A stretch of DNA of 64,000 nucleotides from Protopterus annectens (Eukaryota; Chordata; Ceratodontiformes; Protopteridae). Location: NCBI RefSeq assembly GCF_019279795.1, contig NC_056743.1, forward strand, positions 631,909,993-631,973,992, given 5' to 3'. Below, piece by piece: positions 34,596 to 45,129 of the stretch; within the stretch, counting starts at the first letter, position 1, and each line of letters opens with the position of its first letter. Made by a program: the position numbers and the translations under genes. Under the pieces are notes generated by a model. It made no database searches. It was not told the DNA's origin and saw only the letters and a program-made list of their open reading frames with translations.

Positions 34596-35327
34596 GCACT
34601 AAAAGTAATCCCTTCCTAGTCCTTATTCTAACTCAAACCTGCAAGCACTCACACATGCACTCCCACTTTAATGTGGGATCTTTCAGTACATCCAAGAGTT
34701 TTAGTACTGCTGCACACATCCCCTCCCTGTAACCCAAAGCCTATCCCCTGCAATTAATGGGCATTCTCCATTTCTCTTTTGGTAACCCCACATTTGAAAA
34801 GAGTGGCTTCAATACAAATAGACAGCAGGATACTCTGTTGAAAAAGTGAGCATTCAGCAGAGTTACTTGCAAAGCTTTGGCCTCATAAGCTTTCTCCTCC
34901 AGGTGGAGTTCAATCTCAACAGGAAGAGATGTAGTCATTGTATGGCTGGGTTTCTCTGCTTCATTGACCTGTAATACATGTTATATCAGAAAACATGCAC
35001 TGAATATTACTAGGAATGTCACAGAGTAAACTGTTGCAGATAAGTTACTACAAAAGTGCATTATGTGTTTTCTGTTGTGACAAGTTTGCATAAAAACAGT
35101 ATGGCACAATATAAAGGCAGTCTTCTAAAAGATTTAGGGATTTTAACAGACTTAACCTTCAGTGTTTTTCTTCCATGTCCAGAGACTTTAAATATTTATG
35201 GAAAAGCTGACAAAAATTCATAACATGATTTACTAAGATAATGGAAACATTATTTTTCATATACAGCTTTTTTCTAACTAGTAGGTAAAATAGCAATGTC
35301 TATAATATTCTAATATTTACCACATGC
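34035..35327. other. No recognised gene
   Basis: It includes the (CA)n tract at 34549-34593 and a minus-strand 65-codon frame (34938-34741) starting MTTSLPVEIELHLEEKAYEA. That start looks protein-like but matches no family I recognise. Confidence 0.3.
34549..34593 (+). repeat. (CA)n microsatellite
   Basis: About 22 CA units. Confidence 0.97.
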
Positions 35328-35342
35328 ACTATCAATGTACAG

Positions 35343-35576
35343 AAAACCCATGGTGGTGGTGCTGCGGTAGCATTGTCGCCTCACAGTAAGACCCTATCCG
35401 GTTTGATTCTCAGCTAGAGTGTCTTCTGCGTGGAGACATGCGTGAATGGGCGTACCTTCGTTGAAGGTTGTGCGTCAGGGCTGGTAACTCGGCATATAAA
35501 AATCAACTACCAATCATTAGTGGACTGGAGTTCTGCTGTGGTGACCCCTCACTGGGAAAAGCCGAAAGACACAACA
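35343..35576 (+). mobile_element. tRNA-derived SINE, V-SINE-like, with 15-bp target duplication
   Basis: The head has an A-box-like GCGGTAGCATTGTCGCCTCA and a B-box-like GGTTTGATTCTC, in the layout of fish tRNA-derived SINEs. The 3' part has TAGTGGACTGGAGTTCTGCT, then GTGGTGACCCCTCACTGGGA and AAAGCCGAAAGA, the tail shared by V-SINEs and related zebrafish SINEs. The 15-bp sequence ACTATCAATGTACAG occurs exactly on both sides (35328-35342 and 35577-35591), fixing the ends and indicating a fairly young L2-clade-mediated insertion. Confidence 0.85.
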
Positions 35577-35591
35577 ACTATCAATGTACAG

Positions 35592-36722
35592 CTTGCTAGT
35601 TTTGTGCCCAGTGCCAACCCCCAATCTGACAGTCCTTTCCAAAACATTAAAAAAAAAAACTTTTCTCAGGAACTTGAAGAGTCAAAGCAAAACAAAGCAA
35701 AAACAAAAAGAGTTGTCCTCTTTTAATACTGTTTATACCACACACAGAGTCATTTTCACAGCTGCTGCAATACCAGGATTTAGAAAATAAATGCTGGGGA
35801 TGCACTGAAGAGCAATCAGGATCGTATGATTGCATCCCCCTGCCACTTTGCACCAGGGGCAGCTACCCCGTTTGCCACACCTGAGCTATGGTCCTGTGCA
35901 CTTTATCACTTACTTCTTTCTTTGGGTATGCACACAGATGATATAACAGCAGATCACAAGAGGAAAGTCTGAATACTGATTTATTCACACCCTCTACTGG
36001 AAATATGAACTTACTCCAACGTGATGATCATCATGTTAGAAGCAATTTGTTTTGAAGAACCAACATATATGTGAATATTGAAGCCTGGTAGTTATATTGA
36101 TTTGGGGAATGGATGCTGGAACAATTTTCCCAATTTTTATTGTTTCTGTGTTTTACTGGTCAGTCTACACTGAAAAGAACAGTAGTAGTGAGCTTTAAGT
36201 GCTTATGTTTCTAAGAAGGTCAAGCTGTTAATGGGTAAAAAAGCTATTACTGAGAAGATGAAAAGGCTCTAAGACATTTGATCTATATTAACAAATGTAA
36301 GAGCCATTTTTCTTTAGTAGTTGTACTGTCCGAAAGTTTAATGGTGCAGATGGTTTCAGCAGCTTAAAAATAACCACAGCAACCAGAAAAATTGCTTCAC
36401 CACAAAAATGAACCACACAGCAATAGCCACTGAAAAATAATTTATTCCTCTAGCGCCTCGGCAACAGTAAGCCTTCAAGGTTTCAGCAGCTTACCTATTA
36501 GTACCAAAAGTGTCTGTCTTTTTATTGTCCAACTGCAGTGTGCAAACTCTCCTTAGCAGACAAATGCTATTTTTGTGCAGAGGCAGTGGTGAGACAATGA
36601 CTTTTGGCACTGTGTGGGGCGAGTAATCTTACAAGCATATTTGAGAAATTATATGTTTGAGATGAACAAACCTCTGAAAGATCATCTGAATACAGCATTA
36701 AATGAGATACCTCTTCAAAATT
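35592..36722. other. No recognised feature
   Basis: AT-rich sequence between the SINE and foldback element A. Short frames at 35.6-35.85 kb overlap on both strands and look random. Confidence 0.4.
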
Positions 36723-36730
36723 GCAAATTT

Positions 36731-37261
36731 GTGTCTATGTTTACTCATTAAAGGTTCACTTCCACGAACCTCCATTTATCAAACACTAAACAGCAAATGT
36801 TCACTTAATCGAACGTTCACTTTAATGAATGTTTTACATAGGGAATAGAACTAGTCAGCCAACATTTCATGGTTACACATACTGGAGTATTTCCAACCCA
36901 CCCAGGTGCGGGGCTGTTCCCCCCCATCCCCAACTATAGATTTGATCTGCGTGATTGCACTACAGTGGGGAAAAGGGCAAATTTCCTGATATTGGCCAAC
37001 TACTTCCATGCCCTTTTCCCCACTTTAGTGCAATCTCAGAGTTGGTATGTATAGTTGGGGGGGGGGCATGGGAGGTGCAGCCTCCCACCTGGGTGGGTTT
37101 AAAATACTCTTTTGTGTGACGGTGGAATGTTGGCCAACTAGTTCTGTTTCCAGTGTAAAACATTCACTGAAGTGAATGTTTGATTAAGTGAATGTTCACT
37201 GTTTTGTGTTCAATAAAAGGATGTTCGCAGAAGTGAACCTTCAATAAGTAAACAGAGAGCT
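36731..37261. mobile_element. Foldback element A, 531 bp, 8-bp target duplication
   Basis: The whole element folds on itself: the left arm TTTACTCATTAAAGGTTCAC and right arm GTGAACCTTCAATAAGTAAA are near-perfect inverted copies, and pairing continues (GTTCACTTAATCGAACGTTC with its partner near 37.19 kb). The inner core holds GTGGGGAAAAGGGCAAAT and its inverted partner GCCCTTTTCCCCAC, shared with elements B and D. GCAAATTT occurs exactly on both sides (36723-36730 and 37262-37269). No coding capacity. Confidence 0.88.
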
Positions 37262-37269
37262 GCAAATTT

Positions 37270-38346
37270 CTTGTATTTAGAATTATTTCTTTATTAATGT
37301 GTTAAATGACAAAAGTTCAGTCTCATGTTTTGATTTTATTCATCTTTGGAAGCTCAGTAGCACTGCTACCCCACAAATGAATTTAGTTAGAATTCCAGTT
37401 GTCAATTTAAATTATTGAAGTAAATCATAAGAAAGTAACACTAATTGCTTCAGGTTTTTCTGGCTCAGTGACATAGAAGGTTAAAGCCCTGACTACAACC
37501 CAGATGGCTTAGCTAGATTATCAGTTTAGGAAGCTGGAATATATGAGTGAAGTGAGAAAGAGATGCATGCCATATATCAACTTACTCAATTGGTAAGAAA
37601 AGAAAGGTTATGTTGACTCCTCCTACTCTGAAGACCTGACATTCTAGGAGATTGGCATAGGCCAGCATCCCTGAGAACAGAATGCAGGGAAGGGATGTGG
37701 GCGGGGCAACCCAAGCAAGTGAACACACTGTTGTATCGCAGGATGATCAATCCCTTCACAGTGGTACAAAAACCTTTGTATAATGGAACTGTAGCATTCC
37801 TCTGGGTTCTTCCCTGTTTGCTGATTTACAGTGCATGCATATGAAACTTATATTCCCATGTTTTGTTTTTGTACAAGACTTTATAAGGAACAGCACCTAA
37901 ATACAAGGAAAATCAGGTGCTTTTCTGATGATTTAGTTTCTCAGAACATGCATGATTTTTCTCATATTTTGCCATCATGTAAGCATGTGCCAATAGAAAT
38001 GGCTGGCAGCTCAATGGGACTTCAGTGGCCAAACTTTTTTTCTATTGGTATATGCTTGATTTACAACAGCCATGCTGGTTGGGATGTCCAATCATTGTGC
38101 TCGTTTTTTGAATAACAAAGACCCATTATTATATAACTCAGTGTAGCTTACTGTTAGCAAAATTATTATGTAATAATATCCATAGAAAAATATAAATGAA
38201 TTGTTAAAACAGTTGCCATCTGCTAAAATTAGCGTAGTATATGTTTAGTTATACTGCCTCTCTTGAATCATAGTTGTATTTTATTTACATCTGTACTATA
38301 AAAATTGTCCACTGACTATCACAGTTAAGATTTATTGAATTCTTAC
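37270..38346. other. No recognised gene
   Basis: Between foldback A and the lectin exon. No further lectin-domain exon is recognisable downstream on the minus strand. The 94-codon plus-strand frame at 37831 resembles nothing known. Confidence 0.4.
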
Positions 38347-38829
38347 CTTGAGAACAAACAGAATAATATGTATTGCTATAGGGTAAGTCTTTCCACACTG
38401 TTGTCATGGTTGTGCACATGTTGTTGTCTAGGCTAGGTTGTGGAAAGTACCCATTGTGAGTATATGAATTGCACTCCACTGGACCACTGGAAATGAAAAG
38501 TGATGGTATAGCGGTATAAACCAATGCATACACCACAAATGTCTGTGACAGTAATCATACCCTTAATAAGTTCCATCTGCTGCTTGCTCTTAATTGTCAC
38601 CAGTTCTGTGTAATGAGTTTGACAGTACTCTTGAGCCTGGTACCATCTCATAGCTTGTTTCACAAAAACATGCCTGTGATAGATCAAAGCTGAAGAAAAA
38701 CAGAGAACTGTAGAAACAAATATACAAGTAACTGATTTTACTCTGAAATGTAATGAACTCTAAGGAATCAATATTTCTATGTGTTAGATTACCTCCTGAC
38801 AGGTAAAGAATCACACTGATCCTTTCCAT
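38347..38829 (-). pseudogene. Secreted C-type lectin-like gene, two exons visible, one frameshift
   Basis: Minus strand. Exon 1 (38829 to about 38793) encodes MERISVILYLSG, the start of a hydrophobic signal peptide, and ends at a GGAG/GTAATC donor. Exon 2 (38689-38347) follows a TTTTTCTTCAG acceptor and ends at CAAG/GTAAGAATTC. The phases join: G plus CT gives Ala. The exon encodes a C-type lectin-like domain: HVFVKQAMRWYQAQEYCQTH, YTELVTIKS, then FHFQWSSG, and in another frame NMCTTMTTVWKDLPYSNTYY and SVCSQ. Cysteines and the WxxAQxYC and W-S-S-G motifs sit at canonical positions, as in short fish mannose-receptor-like or ladderlectin-like proteins. A frameshift near 38.43 kb separates the two halves and puts a TAG in frame, so it is a pseudogene or holds a sequence error. 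The EPN/QPD sugar-binding triplet cannot be identified. Confidence 0.75.
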
Positions 38830-40846
38830 ATCTTAGGTAAATCCTTATTAAAATGTAAAATGTGGCTGCTCTGTCTCCTAAAATGTAAAAAGAAAATGTG
38901 TTACAATGCAATATATGTCATCCTAAGAGACTTGCACTATGATAAATGCTGCTTTTGTGGAAAATTCAGAGATTTGTTCACAAACCAAATGTTTCACAAA
39001 ATCATATTTTTTCATAAAATAAAACTGGCAATTTCACAAAAAAAATAAAATGTGTATTTTAAGGATATTCTTTATTATATAAGAAACTAGCCATGAGTGG
39101 CATTTTTTGAAATATCCAGACATCTGCATATAATGAAATGATGAAAGTGTTACTCCAGGAAGAAAAAAAGTCACTCATAGTTTTTATTGTATGAAGTGAG
39201 AGTGTCACTTTTGGGGGTTATTCACAATTAGCCAGGTATGCAGAAAGCGCAGAAATGTAAAGTATAGTACATCAATGGTATGATTTCTCAGTTTGTACCT
39301 GGCCCAGCCATTACATCAGGACACATGCTTTTCAATAATTTATGAACTCTGTGGCTCATGTCCATATACTACTTAAACCTGTATTATAGATTAGGTACAA
39401 CAAGCAATATGAAATGTTTTGTTATTTACCTTACTATGAAGAGCCTCTGCCTTATCAGCCTTATGATGACATTGTAGTTTGCCTTTTCATTGTCAAGTAG
39501 TTACTGAATTGGTTAACAACAAGAAAAAGCATTGCTGTAGAAAAGGATGCAAATCATTTTATGATGTAATGATTGCTAGAGCTCGGTTTGGGCCAAGCCA
39601 AACTGTGAAGAACAAGACATATACATATCTACTATGCATAACTTTCAGAATAAATGTCATCTGCCCTCATAATCAACAATGACCTTTCAATACACAAATC
39701 ATGCAGATATTTTATCTTAGGTTAATGCAGGCAGTAATGTCATCATCAGTTGCACAGCATGAAAATGCTTTTACACAACGTAGGAACTCCTTCCTCAGAA
39801 AATACTGTTCTAAGAACTTTTGTTGTTATATTTGAAATGGAAATCATACTGTGCACAGAAGTTTGACTAATCAAAGAAGAGCTACTTGAGTTGGTAACAC
39901 TAAATCAGAGGAAAGGGGTTTTAACAAATTGCTCACGGTTGTAATAGAGCACGTGTATGAATATGTACTTTTTTTTCTTCCTAATGAAAATTGTTTGTAA
40001 AGCATGTTTTTCACACTATTATTTAGCTAGGCTAGTCAGACAATTTCTGATAAGTGAGAAAGCAGTAATATTTTCATTTGATGTGTATCATTTATTTACT
40101 TGATCAGCCAACATAAAATCAGAGCACAACACTATTAACAGTAGATATTATCTGTACTACTTAAAGTACAGCTTATTGCAAGTATTAAATGCTTTTTATA
40201 ACAATCAAAAGTAACTCATGCTTAAGTGACTTGTAAAAGTATATGTTGATATTACAAAAATCATACGGCTATCAAATTATGTAAGCAATAAATGATTGTA
40301 GGTGACTAAAGCCCGGATGGTGGCTAATAATGTTGCAAAAATGTTAACAGATGCAACCCCCAAGTTACTGATAAAGAATCCAAAGATAAATAATTAAAAT
40401 TAGTAAAAGAGGATAATAAAACATGCTGTGAATATAAACTATTATGTACATTATTCTTAGGTACACTCATTTGCAAAATGAGGCCATAAACAGATAGAAT
40501 GCATGTGTGTGCTTTTGTGTGTGTGTCTGTCTATATCTGTATCTGTATCTGTCTCTGTCTGTTTAGGTCCCCACCATGTCCTCACCTGTTAATATTATCT
40601 ACATTCGTACATACACACATACTTATGTGCATAGATGCATGATTGGTCATGCATTTATAACCCGTCTAGAAATCAAAATGTTCTTCACCATAATAATGCA
40701 AGGGAATTCTAAATGTGCTTGTATCAGCCCTTTATAAATCTAGTTAATCTGCTTCATCTGTTCACAGCTATCTCAATAAACCATAAAAGTGATGTATTAC
40801 TTTTTGTAAAGTCTCAGTGATCTATTTATAGATATTATTTGCAAAC
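38830..40846. other. No recognised feature
   Basis: AT-rich. Nothing coding is recognised, and the lectin's promoter, if functional, would lie at its left edge. A degenerate (TCTGTA)n/(TCTG)n run lies at about 40520-40562. Confidence 0.4.
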
Positions 40847-41065
40847 CTAGACACTCCCATAAAAATTTGAAGGCCATGCAGTCCTGAAGTAAATTAAACA
40901 TTTTGTGCCTCTAGAAATTGAATTGATCTCTAAATTCCTTAGAGAATCTTTGTTGGGCCTCTCCTCAGTTTCCAGAATCCTTTTTGTTATTCTGCATTGT
41001 ATACCGTCTAGTGTTAATTTTCTCCTTTTCATGAAGGTTTTCATAATAGCAAACATACAGTTCAA
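40847..41065 (-). pseudogene. Possible LINE C-terminal remnant
   Basis: The 72-codon minus-strand frame has KLTLDGIQCRITKRILETEE, then SLRNLEINSISRGTKCLIYF, loosely following the thumb-region pattern of CR1/L2-type LINEs (I-Q-x-R-x-T-K-R-I, then L-x-x-L-x-I-x-S, then a basic residue before C-L-I). There is no neighbouring RT sequence on this strand. It is weakly supported and could be chance. Confidence 0.25.
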
Positions 41066-41125
41066 ATTAAAAAGGTAGGGATAGTCTTCTACACAGTCTT
41101 GTCCCTTGATTTGAAGAATCTCATA

Positions 41126-41827
41126 CAGCTACCAGTCTTTATGGCATTCCTTAACAACACACTCATACCACTATCAATGTTTATGGCATTCCTTAACAAC
41201 ACACTCATACCACTACCAATGTTTATGGCATTCCTTAGTAACACACTCATACCACTACCAATGTCTATGGCAGTCCTTAACAACACACTCATACCACTAC
41301 CAATGTTTATGGCATTCCTTAACAACACACTCATACCACTACCAATGTTTATGGCATTCCTTAGTAACACACTCATACCACTACCAATGTCTATGGCAGT
41401 CCTTAACAACACACTCATACCACTACCAATGTTTATGGCATTCCTTAACAACACACTCATACCACTACCAATGTCTATGGCAGTCCTTAACAACACACTC
41501 ATACCACTACCAATGTTTATGGCATTCCTTAACAACACACTCATACCACTACCAATGTTTATGGTATTCCTTAGCAACATACTCGTACTGTACCAATGTT
41601 TATGGTATTCCTTAGCAACATACTCGTACTGCTGCCAATGTTTATGACATTCCTTAACAACACACTCATACCACTACCAATAGTTTATGGTATTCCTTAG
41701 CAATATACTCGTACTATACCAATGTTTATGGTATTCCTTAGCAACATACTCATACTGTACCAATGTTTATGGCATTTCTTAGCAACAAACTTGTACCGCT
41801 ACTAATATTTATGGTATTCATTAACAA
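41126..41827 (+). repeat. 42-bp minisatellite with higher-order trimers
   Basis: About 17 units with the core ATGGCATTCCTTAACAACAC and a CTCATACCACTACCAATG part. In the left half three variants (ATTCC...AACAAC, ATTCC...AGTAAC, AGTCC...AACAAC) repeat as a 126-bp trimer; units after about 41560 are more diverged (GGTATTCCTTAGCAACATAC). Because 42 is a multiple of three, open frames run across on both strands; they are not genes. The array ends where a CR1 fragment begins. Confidence 0.93.
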
Positions 41828-42475
41828 TAAAAAAGGGAGGTCATTATCCCACTGTACTCATCCCTCATTAGGCCCATTATAGAATACAACGTCCCATTTT
41901 TGGTATATACCTCTCAAGACACCTGCAACAACTGGAAAGGATGCAGAAATATCTCACTAAAAGAATCACAGGCCTAAAGCAGATGCCCTATGCTGACCGC
42001 CTTAAAAAACTCCAGCTATGCTCTGTCACATATTGTCTACTCAGAGGCGATCTCTGCTTAACATACAAGGCCATGTCAAACCCTGAGCTGTTGGACATGC
42101 TACACTTAAAGAAATCCCAGTCCCTCAGAGCCACATGCTCCAGGGATCTAAACCTTGTCATCACAATAAACAAAACATGCTGGAGGGATAGGTTCCTGAC
42201 CCAGAGACTCCCCAGACTCTGGAATAAACTGCCCATACATGTCAAGCAGAGTGCCTCTTTGGCCCTCTTCAAAAGGAACCTTGACGATTGGATGGGAGAA
42301 AGGAAATTCACCCAGGGGATCACATCAGTCACCCTGCTAGACAGGGGTCCAGGAAGTAAATAGTGTGGGAAGAAATAGTCAGATAATTGTTATGGCTAGG
42401 CTTGTATAGGCCCTAGGGCCGATAGCCTAGTACCAGCCTATGAACCTATGAACCTGTGAACCTATATACTCAATA
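41828..42475 (+). mobile_element. CR1-like LINE 3' fragment
   Basis: Begins abruptly at GGGAGGTCATTATCCCACTG (REVIIPLYSSLIRPIIEYN), includes the C-terminal frame 41941-42363 and the 3' UTR, and ends in repeated ATGAACCT octamers at 42443-42470. Confidence 0.9.
41941..42363 (+). pseudogene. CR1-like ORF2 C-terminal region, open
   Basis: An open frame of 140 codons matches the C-terminal end of CR1-like ORF2: MQKYLTKRITGLKQMPYADR, TYCLLRGDLCLTYKAMSNPE, CWRDRFLTQRLPRLWNKLPI and NLDDWMGERKFTQGITSVTL, ending at a TAG at 42361. This is the region after the RT thumb, present in all four CR1 copies here. It is intact in this fragment, but the RT core and endonuclease are absent, so it cannot function. 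The visible ATG is internal to the ancestral ORF. Confidence 0.88.
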
Positions 42476-42601
42476 GATTCATCAAAATACACTTTTCTTA
42501 TTCACATCTCTTTCAAGATCCCTAAATCAGTTCTACCTTTTCTTTAATAGCTTCATTAATCATATATGACTGCTGTACATCTGATACCAGATATCATGTA
42601 T

Positions 42602-42688
42602 TTGGTTTTACATATGTTAACGACCAGATTTTGGTTTTACATATGCTAATGACCAGATTTTGGTTTTACATATGCTAATGACCAGATT
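42602..42688 (+). repeat. 29-bp tandem repeat, three units
   Basis: Three adjacent units start at 42602, 42631 and 42660, each opening TTGGTTTTACATATG; the last two are identical and the first differs at two positions. Confidence 0.95.
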
Positions 42689-42929
42689 ACATTTTCTAGC
42701 CCATGCAGACAGCAAGTTAAATAAGGACTACAAAATATTTATGTCACCTTGCCATCTTATCCTTGACTAAGACATGTTGTGACATGATATATTGTCTAAT
42801 CTTACCCAGTTAGGAATGTCAGAATATGTTTTTTCACTTTTGAATTTCTCCAAGCTTTTTGGGTTTCTAATACCATAATGGGAATGGACCCCATTCCTAA
42901 GTCAAAGTACGATTAAAGTTCATGAAATT

Positions 42930-43286
42930 AGAATTGTTTCAATCTTTGATGTCAGCCAGAAGTGCTCTTTGCAGCACCCGTAATGTGCCCAGTAATGACT
43001 CCTTCTGCAATTCATATGAAGTTACATGTATTGGTAACATATCTAAATATGATTGTAGATTGTTTTTAATAAGACGCATTGCTCCTACTACTATTGGAAC
43101 TGTCTGGGTATCTTTCTTCAACATTGCTCATGTTTCTACTGGCAAATCCTGATATTTTATGACTTTCTGTCTCTCTGTATGCAAGACACTGTAGTCACAG
43201 AGTGCAGTGATTTCAGTGCTCAGTACTACTTTTGTCTTCTTTTCATGGACCACTATATCTGGTTTTCTCACATCTGTCTTTTGAAT
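42930..43286 (-). pseudogene. R4-type LINE restriction-like endonuclease and C-terminus
   Basis: On the minus strand, directly after the foldback B target duplication, the frame reads DVRKPDIVVHEKKTKVVLST then EITALCDYSVLHTERQKVIK and YQDLPVE, the PD-(D/E)xK-type endonuclease of R2/R4-clade LINEs (PD dyad, later K-x-x-K-Y). A TGA follows ET, then AMLKKDTQTVPIVVGAMRLI and QKESLLGTLRVLQRALLADI, the conserved C-terminal end of these proteins. The domain cleaves the target site. This copy holds the endonuclease part that is cut off in the 18.6-20.5 kb copy. At least one nonsense codon makes it inactive. Confidence 0.75.
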
Positions 43287-43700
43287 GGGTTCCTATTAAT
43301 TTGATGAAACTTTAGCTTGTCGAACTAGAAAAGATCGACAGTTAAAGATCGAAACATCCAAACTGTGAACGATCAGCTAAGCAAATTTTTGCCCATGGAA
43401 AGCATTTGCTTGGTCTTTACAGAAAACAAAAACCTTTCAACCTGAATTAAGTGGTGGGCTTTGCCCCCAACACCACCCCATGTGGGGGGCTGTGACCCCC
43501 ACACTCCCCCTAACTAAATATACTAACTCTGAGATTGCTCCACATTGGGGAAAGGGCAAATTCCCATTAACGGCCAAGTGAATTCTTTCCCTGAGAAAAA
43601 ATTTGCTTAGATGGTTGTTCACAGTTTGGCTGTTTCGATCTTTAGCTGTTGATCATTTGTAGTTCGACAAGCTCAAGCTTCGTTAAATTAATAAGGACCC
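43287..43700. mobile_element. Foldback element B, 414 bp, inserted in R4 LINE
   Basis: Left end GGGTTCCTATTAATTTGATG and right end, read inverted, GGGTCCTTATTAATTTAACG. Pairing continues through TAGCTTGTCGAACTA and TAGTTCGACAAGCT. The core contains GGGGAAAGGGCAAATTCCC and a G/C-rich CCCCCAACACCACCCC segment like element D. TTTTGAAT (43279-43286) and TTTTGAAC (43701-43708) form an 8-bp target duplication with one mismatch. The uninterrupted site exists in the R4 copy at 20.32 kb. Confidence 0.9.
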
Positions 43701-44413
43701 TTTTGAACTGTTGGTAATGGGTGATCCCATGTGATGTAAACTTCATCATTTTCTGTGATGCTGTGTGGCTCATGTTTGCAGTATTTTTCTGCTATTTAAT
43801 ACCATAATATTTACACAAGCCCCAGTGCAATACTTTTGCAACATTATTATGCCTTTCAGTATACAGTCCTCCTGCCATTAGTATGTCACACCAGCAATGA
43901 GGTGTGCAACTGTTTCCAGTTCTGTTTTATAAAACTTACATTTGTCAGTTTCTCCTGCATGTTCAATGGACTTTGTAAACCAATGTGTGTGTAGCTCACT
44001 ATCTTGGGCTGCCAATATTAACCTTTCATCTTTTGGATTGAATTCACCTCTCCTTAATAATTCCTGTGTTAGATCCTGATCAACTTGAGCATTTTTCAGA
44101 AGTTTTCTATATCTGCAACTATATTTATATATTTTCCCACATCTCTTGCCTTCTCATCTGATCCTTTACCTTATATACTTTCTTTTGTTTTTTTTTTGTT
44201 TTTTTTTGGCACATTCAGTTGTCACCTGATATTCATCTGCTTCTGGTTTGATTTCCATTCCTGCTTGACGTCGATATGCTTCTGCTAGACTAAGCAGGGA
44301 AGTCATCTTAGATTTATTCTCCTCATGTTTCAAAACTTTCACTATGTTTGAGTTCTGTGAGGTTAGCAAATAAGTGTGCAGCCCCAATATTGCAGATCTA
44401 TACATGTGCAAAC
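43701..44413 (-). pseudogene. R4-type LINE thumb and zinc-motif region
   Basis: The minus-strand frame from 44411 reads MHMYRSAILGLHTYLLTSQN, VKVLKHEENKSKM and LSLAEAYRRQAGMEIKPEAD, matching 19.58-19.77 kb in the other copy. Further on (about 43.99-43.90 kb) are HWFTKSIEHAGETDKCKFYK and TELETVAHLIA, the zinc motif, here with Tyr replacing the second Cys. Frameshifts occur around the A-rich run at 44.18-44.22 kb. It ends at foldback element B and resumes beyond it. Confidence 0.72.
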
Positions 44414-45012
44414 GGGTCTATATTAGAAAGCTGAAACCTCACTTATTCGAATCCAGAAAGGCGGACACATAAGCAGCGAACCACAAGAACACCGAATGTC
44501 CTGAAGAGCAAAATTAAAAATATTGAATTGCCACAGTTGGCCAACTCCACTGCCCGCTATGTACTGCCTACCCAAACAAAATAAATAATCCACACTTCCC
44601 CATATGTACACTTCACCCATATATCCCATATCCTAATCAAACGTGCATTACACATAAATGTATCTGAATATAAACAAACAACACCCAAGTTCTGGAAAAG
44701 TGTAATTTACGTATCTATTCCGCTACACAACTGCATTACTATATATGCACTTAACTTAAACCTACTTCTAACCCTAAGGTGTAGGTTGCATGTATTACTA
44801 TATATGCAGTTACCTTAACCCGCACTCTAACCCTAAGGTCAGTAACTATTGCACATTTACATTAGGGAGCTATATTTGATAAGGGACAACTATGGCAATT
44901 CGGTATTTTGAATTTCGCGCTTCAGGACGTTCGGCCTTCTTGCGGTTCACTGTTTATGTGTCGGCCTTTTGGGATTCGTGTAAGTGAGGTTTTGGCATTC
45001 TAATATAGACCC
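44414..45012. mobile_element. Foldback element C, 599 bp, 8-bp target duplication
   Basis: About 120 bp at each end pair as inverted repeats: both ends begin GGGTCTATATTAGAA when read inward, then AAACCTCACTTA, CGAATCC, GACACATAA and GAATTGCCA. GTGCAAAC (44406-44413) and GTACAAAC (45013-45020) form an 8-bp target duplication with one mismatch. The centre has a two-unit repeat with CTAACCCTAAGGT (about 44.70-44.85 kb). No coding capacity. Confidence 0.88.
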
Positions 45013-45129
45013 GTACAAACATACTGTATGAATTCAAATGTAATAATTGCAATTGCCATAACTGAATTGTTCCTGACATATTATTGCTGTTAATATTTTA
45101 TAAATATTTATCCAGTAATAAAAAGTAAT

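Larger units (their letters stand above)
42700..44413 (-). mobile_element. R4/Dong-type LINE, minus strand, interrupted by foldback element B
   Basis: Same family as 18.6-20.5 kb. From 44413 down: thumb region, zinc motif, foldback B (43287-43700), then endonuclease and the 3' region. The 5' end coincides with the edge of foldback element C. The exact 3' limit between 42.6 and 42.9 kb is not resolved. Confidence 0.75.

Noticed and set aside
34741-34938. Small gene starting MTTSLPVEIEL
   Set aside because: A single 65-codon frame without a recognised domain, splice partner or homologue in the window.
35343-35440. Functional tRNA gene
   Set aside because: A and B boxes belong to a SINE head; a 3' SINE tail and target duplication follow.
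41089-41647. 182- and 163-codon frames on opposite strands with 14-residue repeats
   Set aside because: The frame is open only because the 42-bp minisatellite unit is a multiple of three and lacks stops on either strand.
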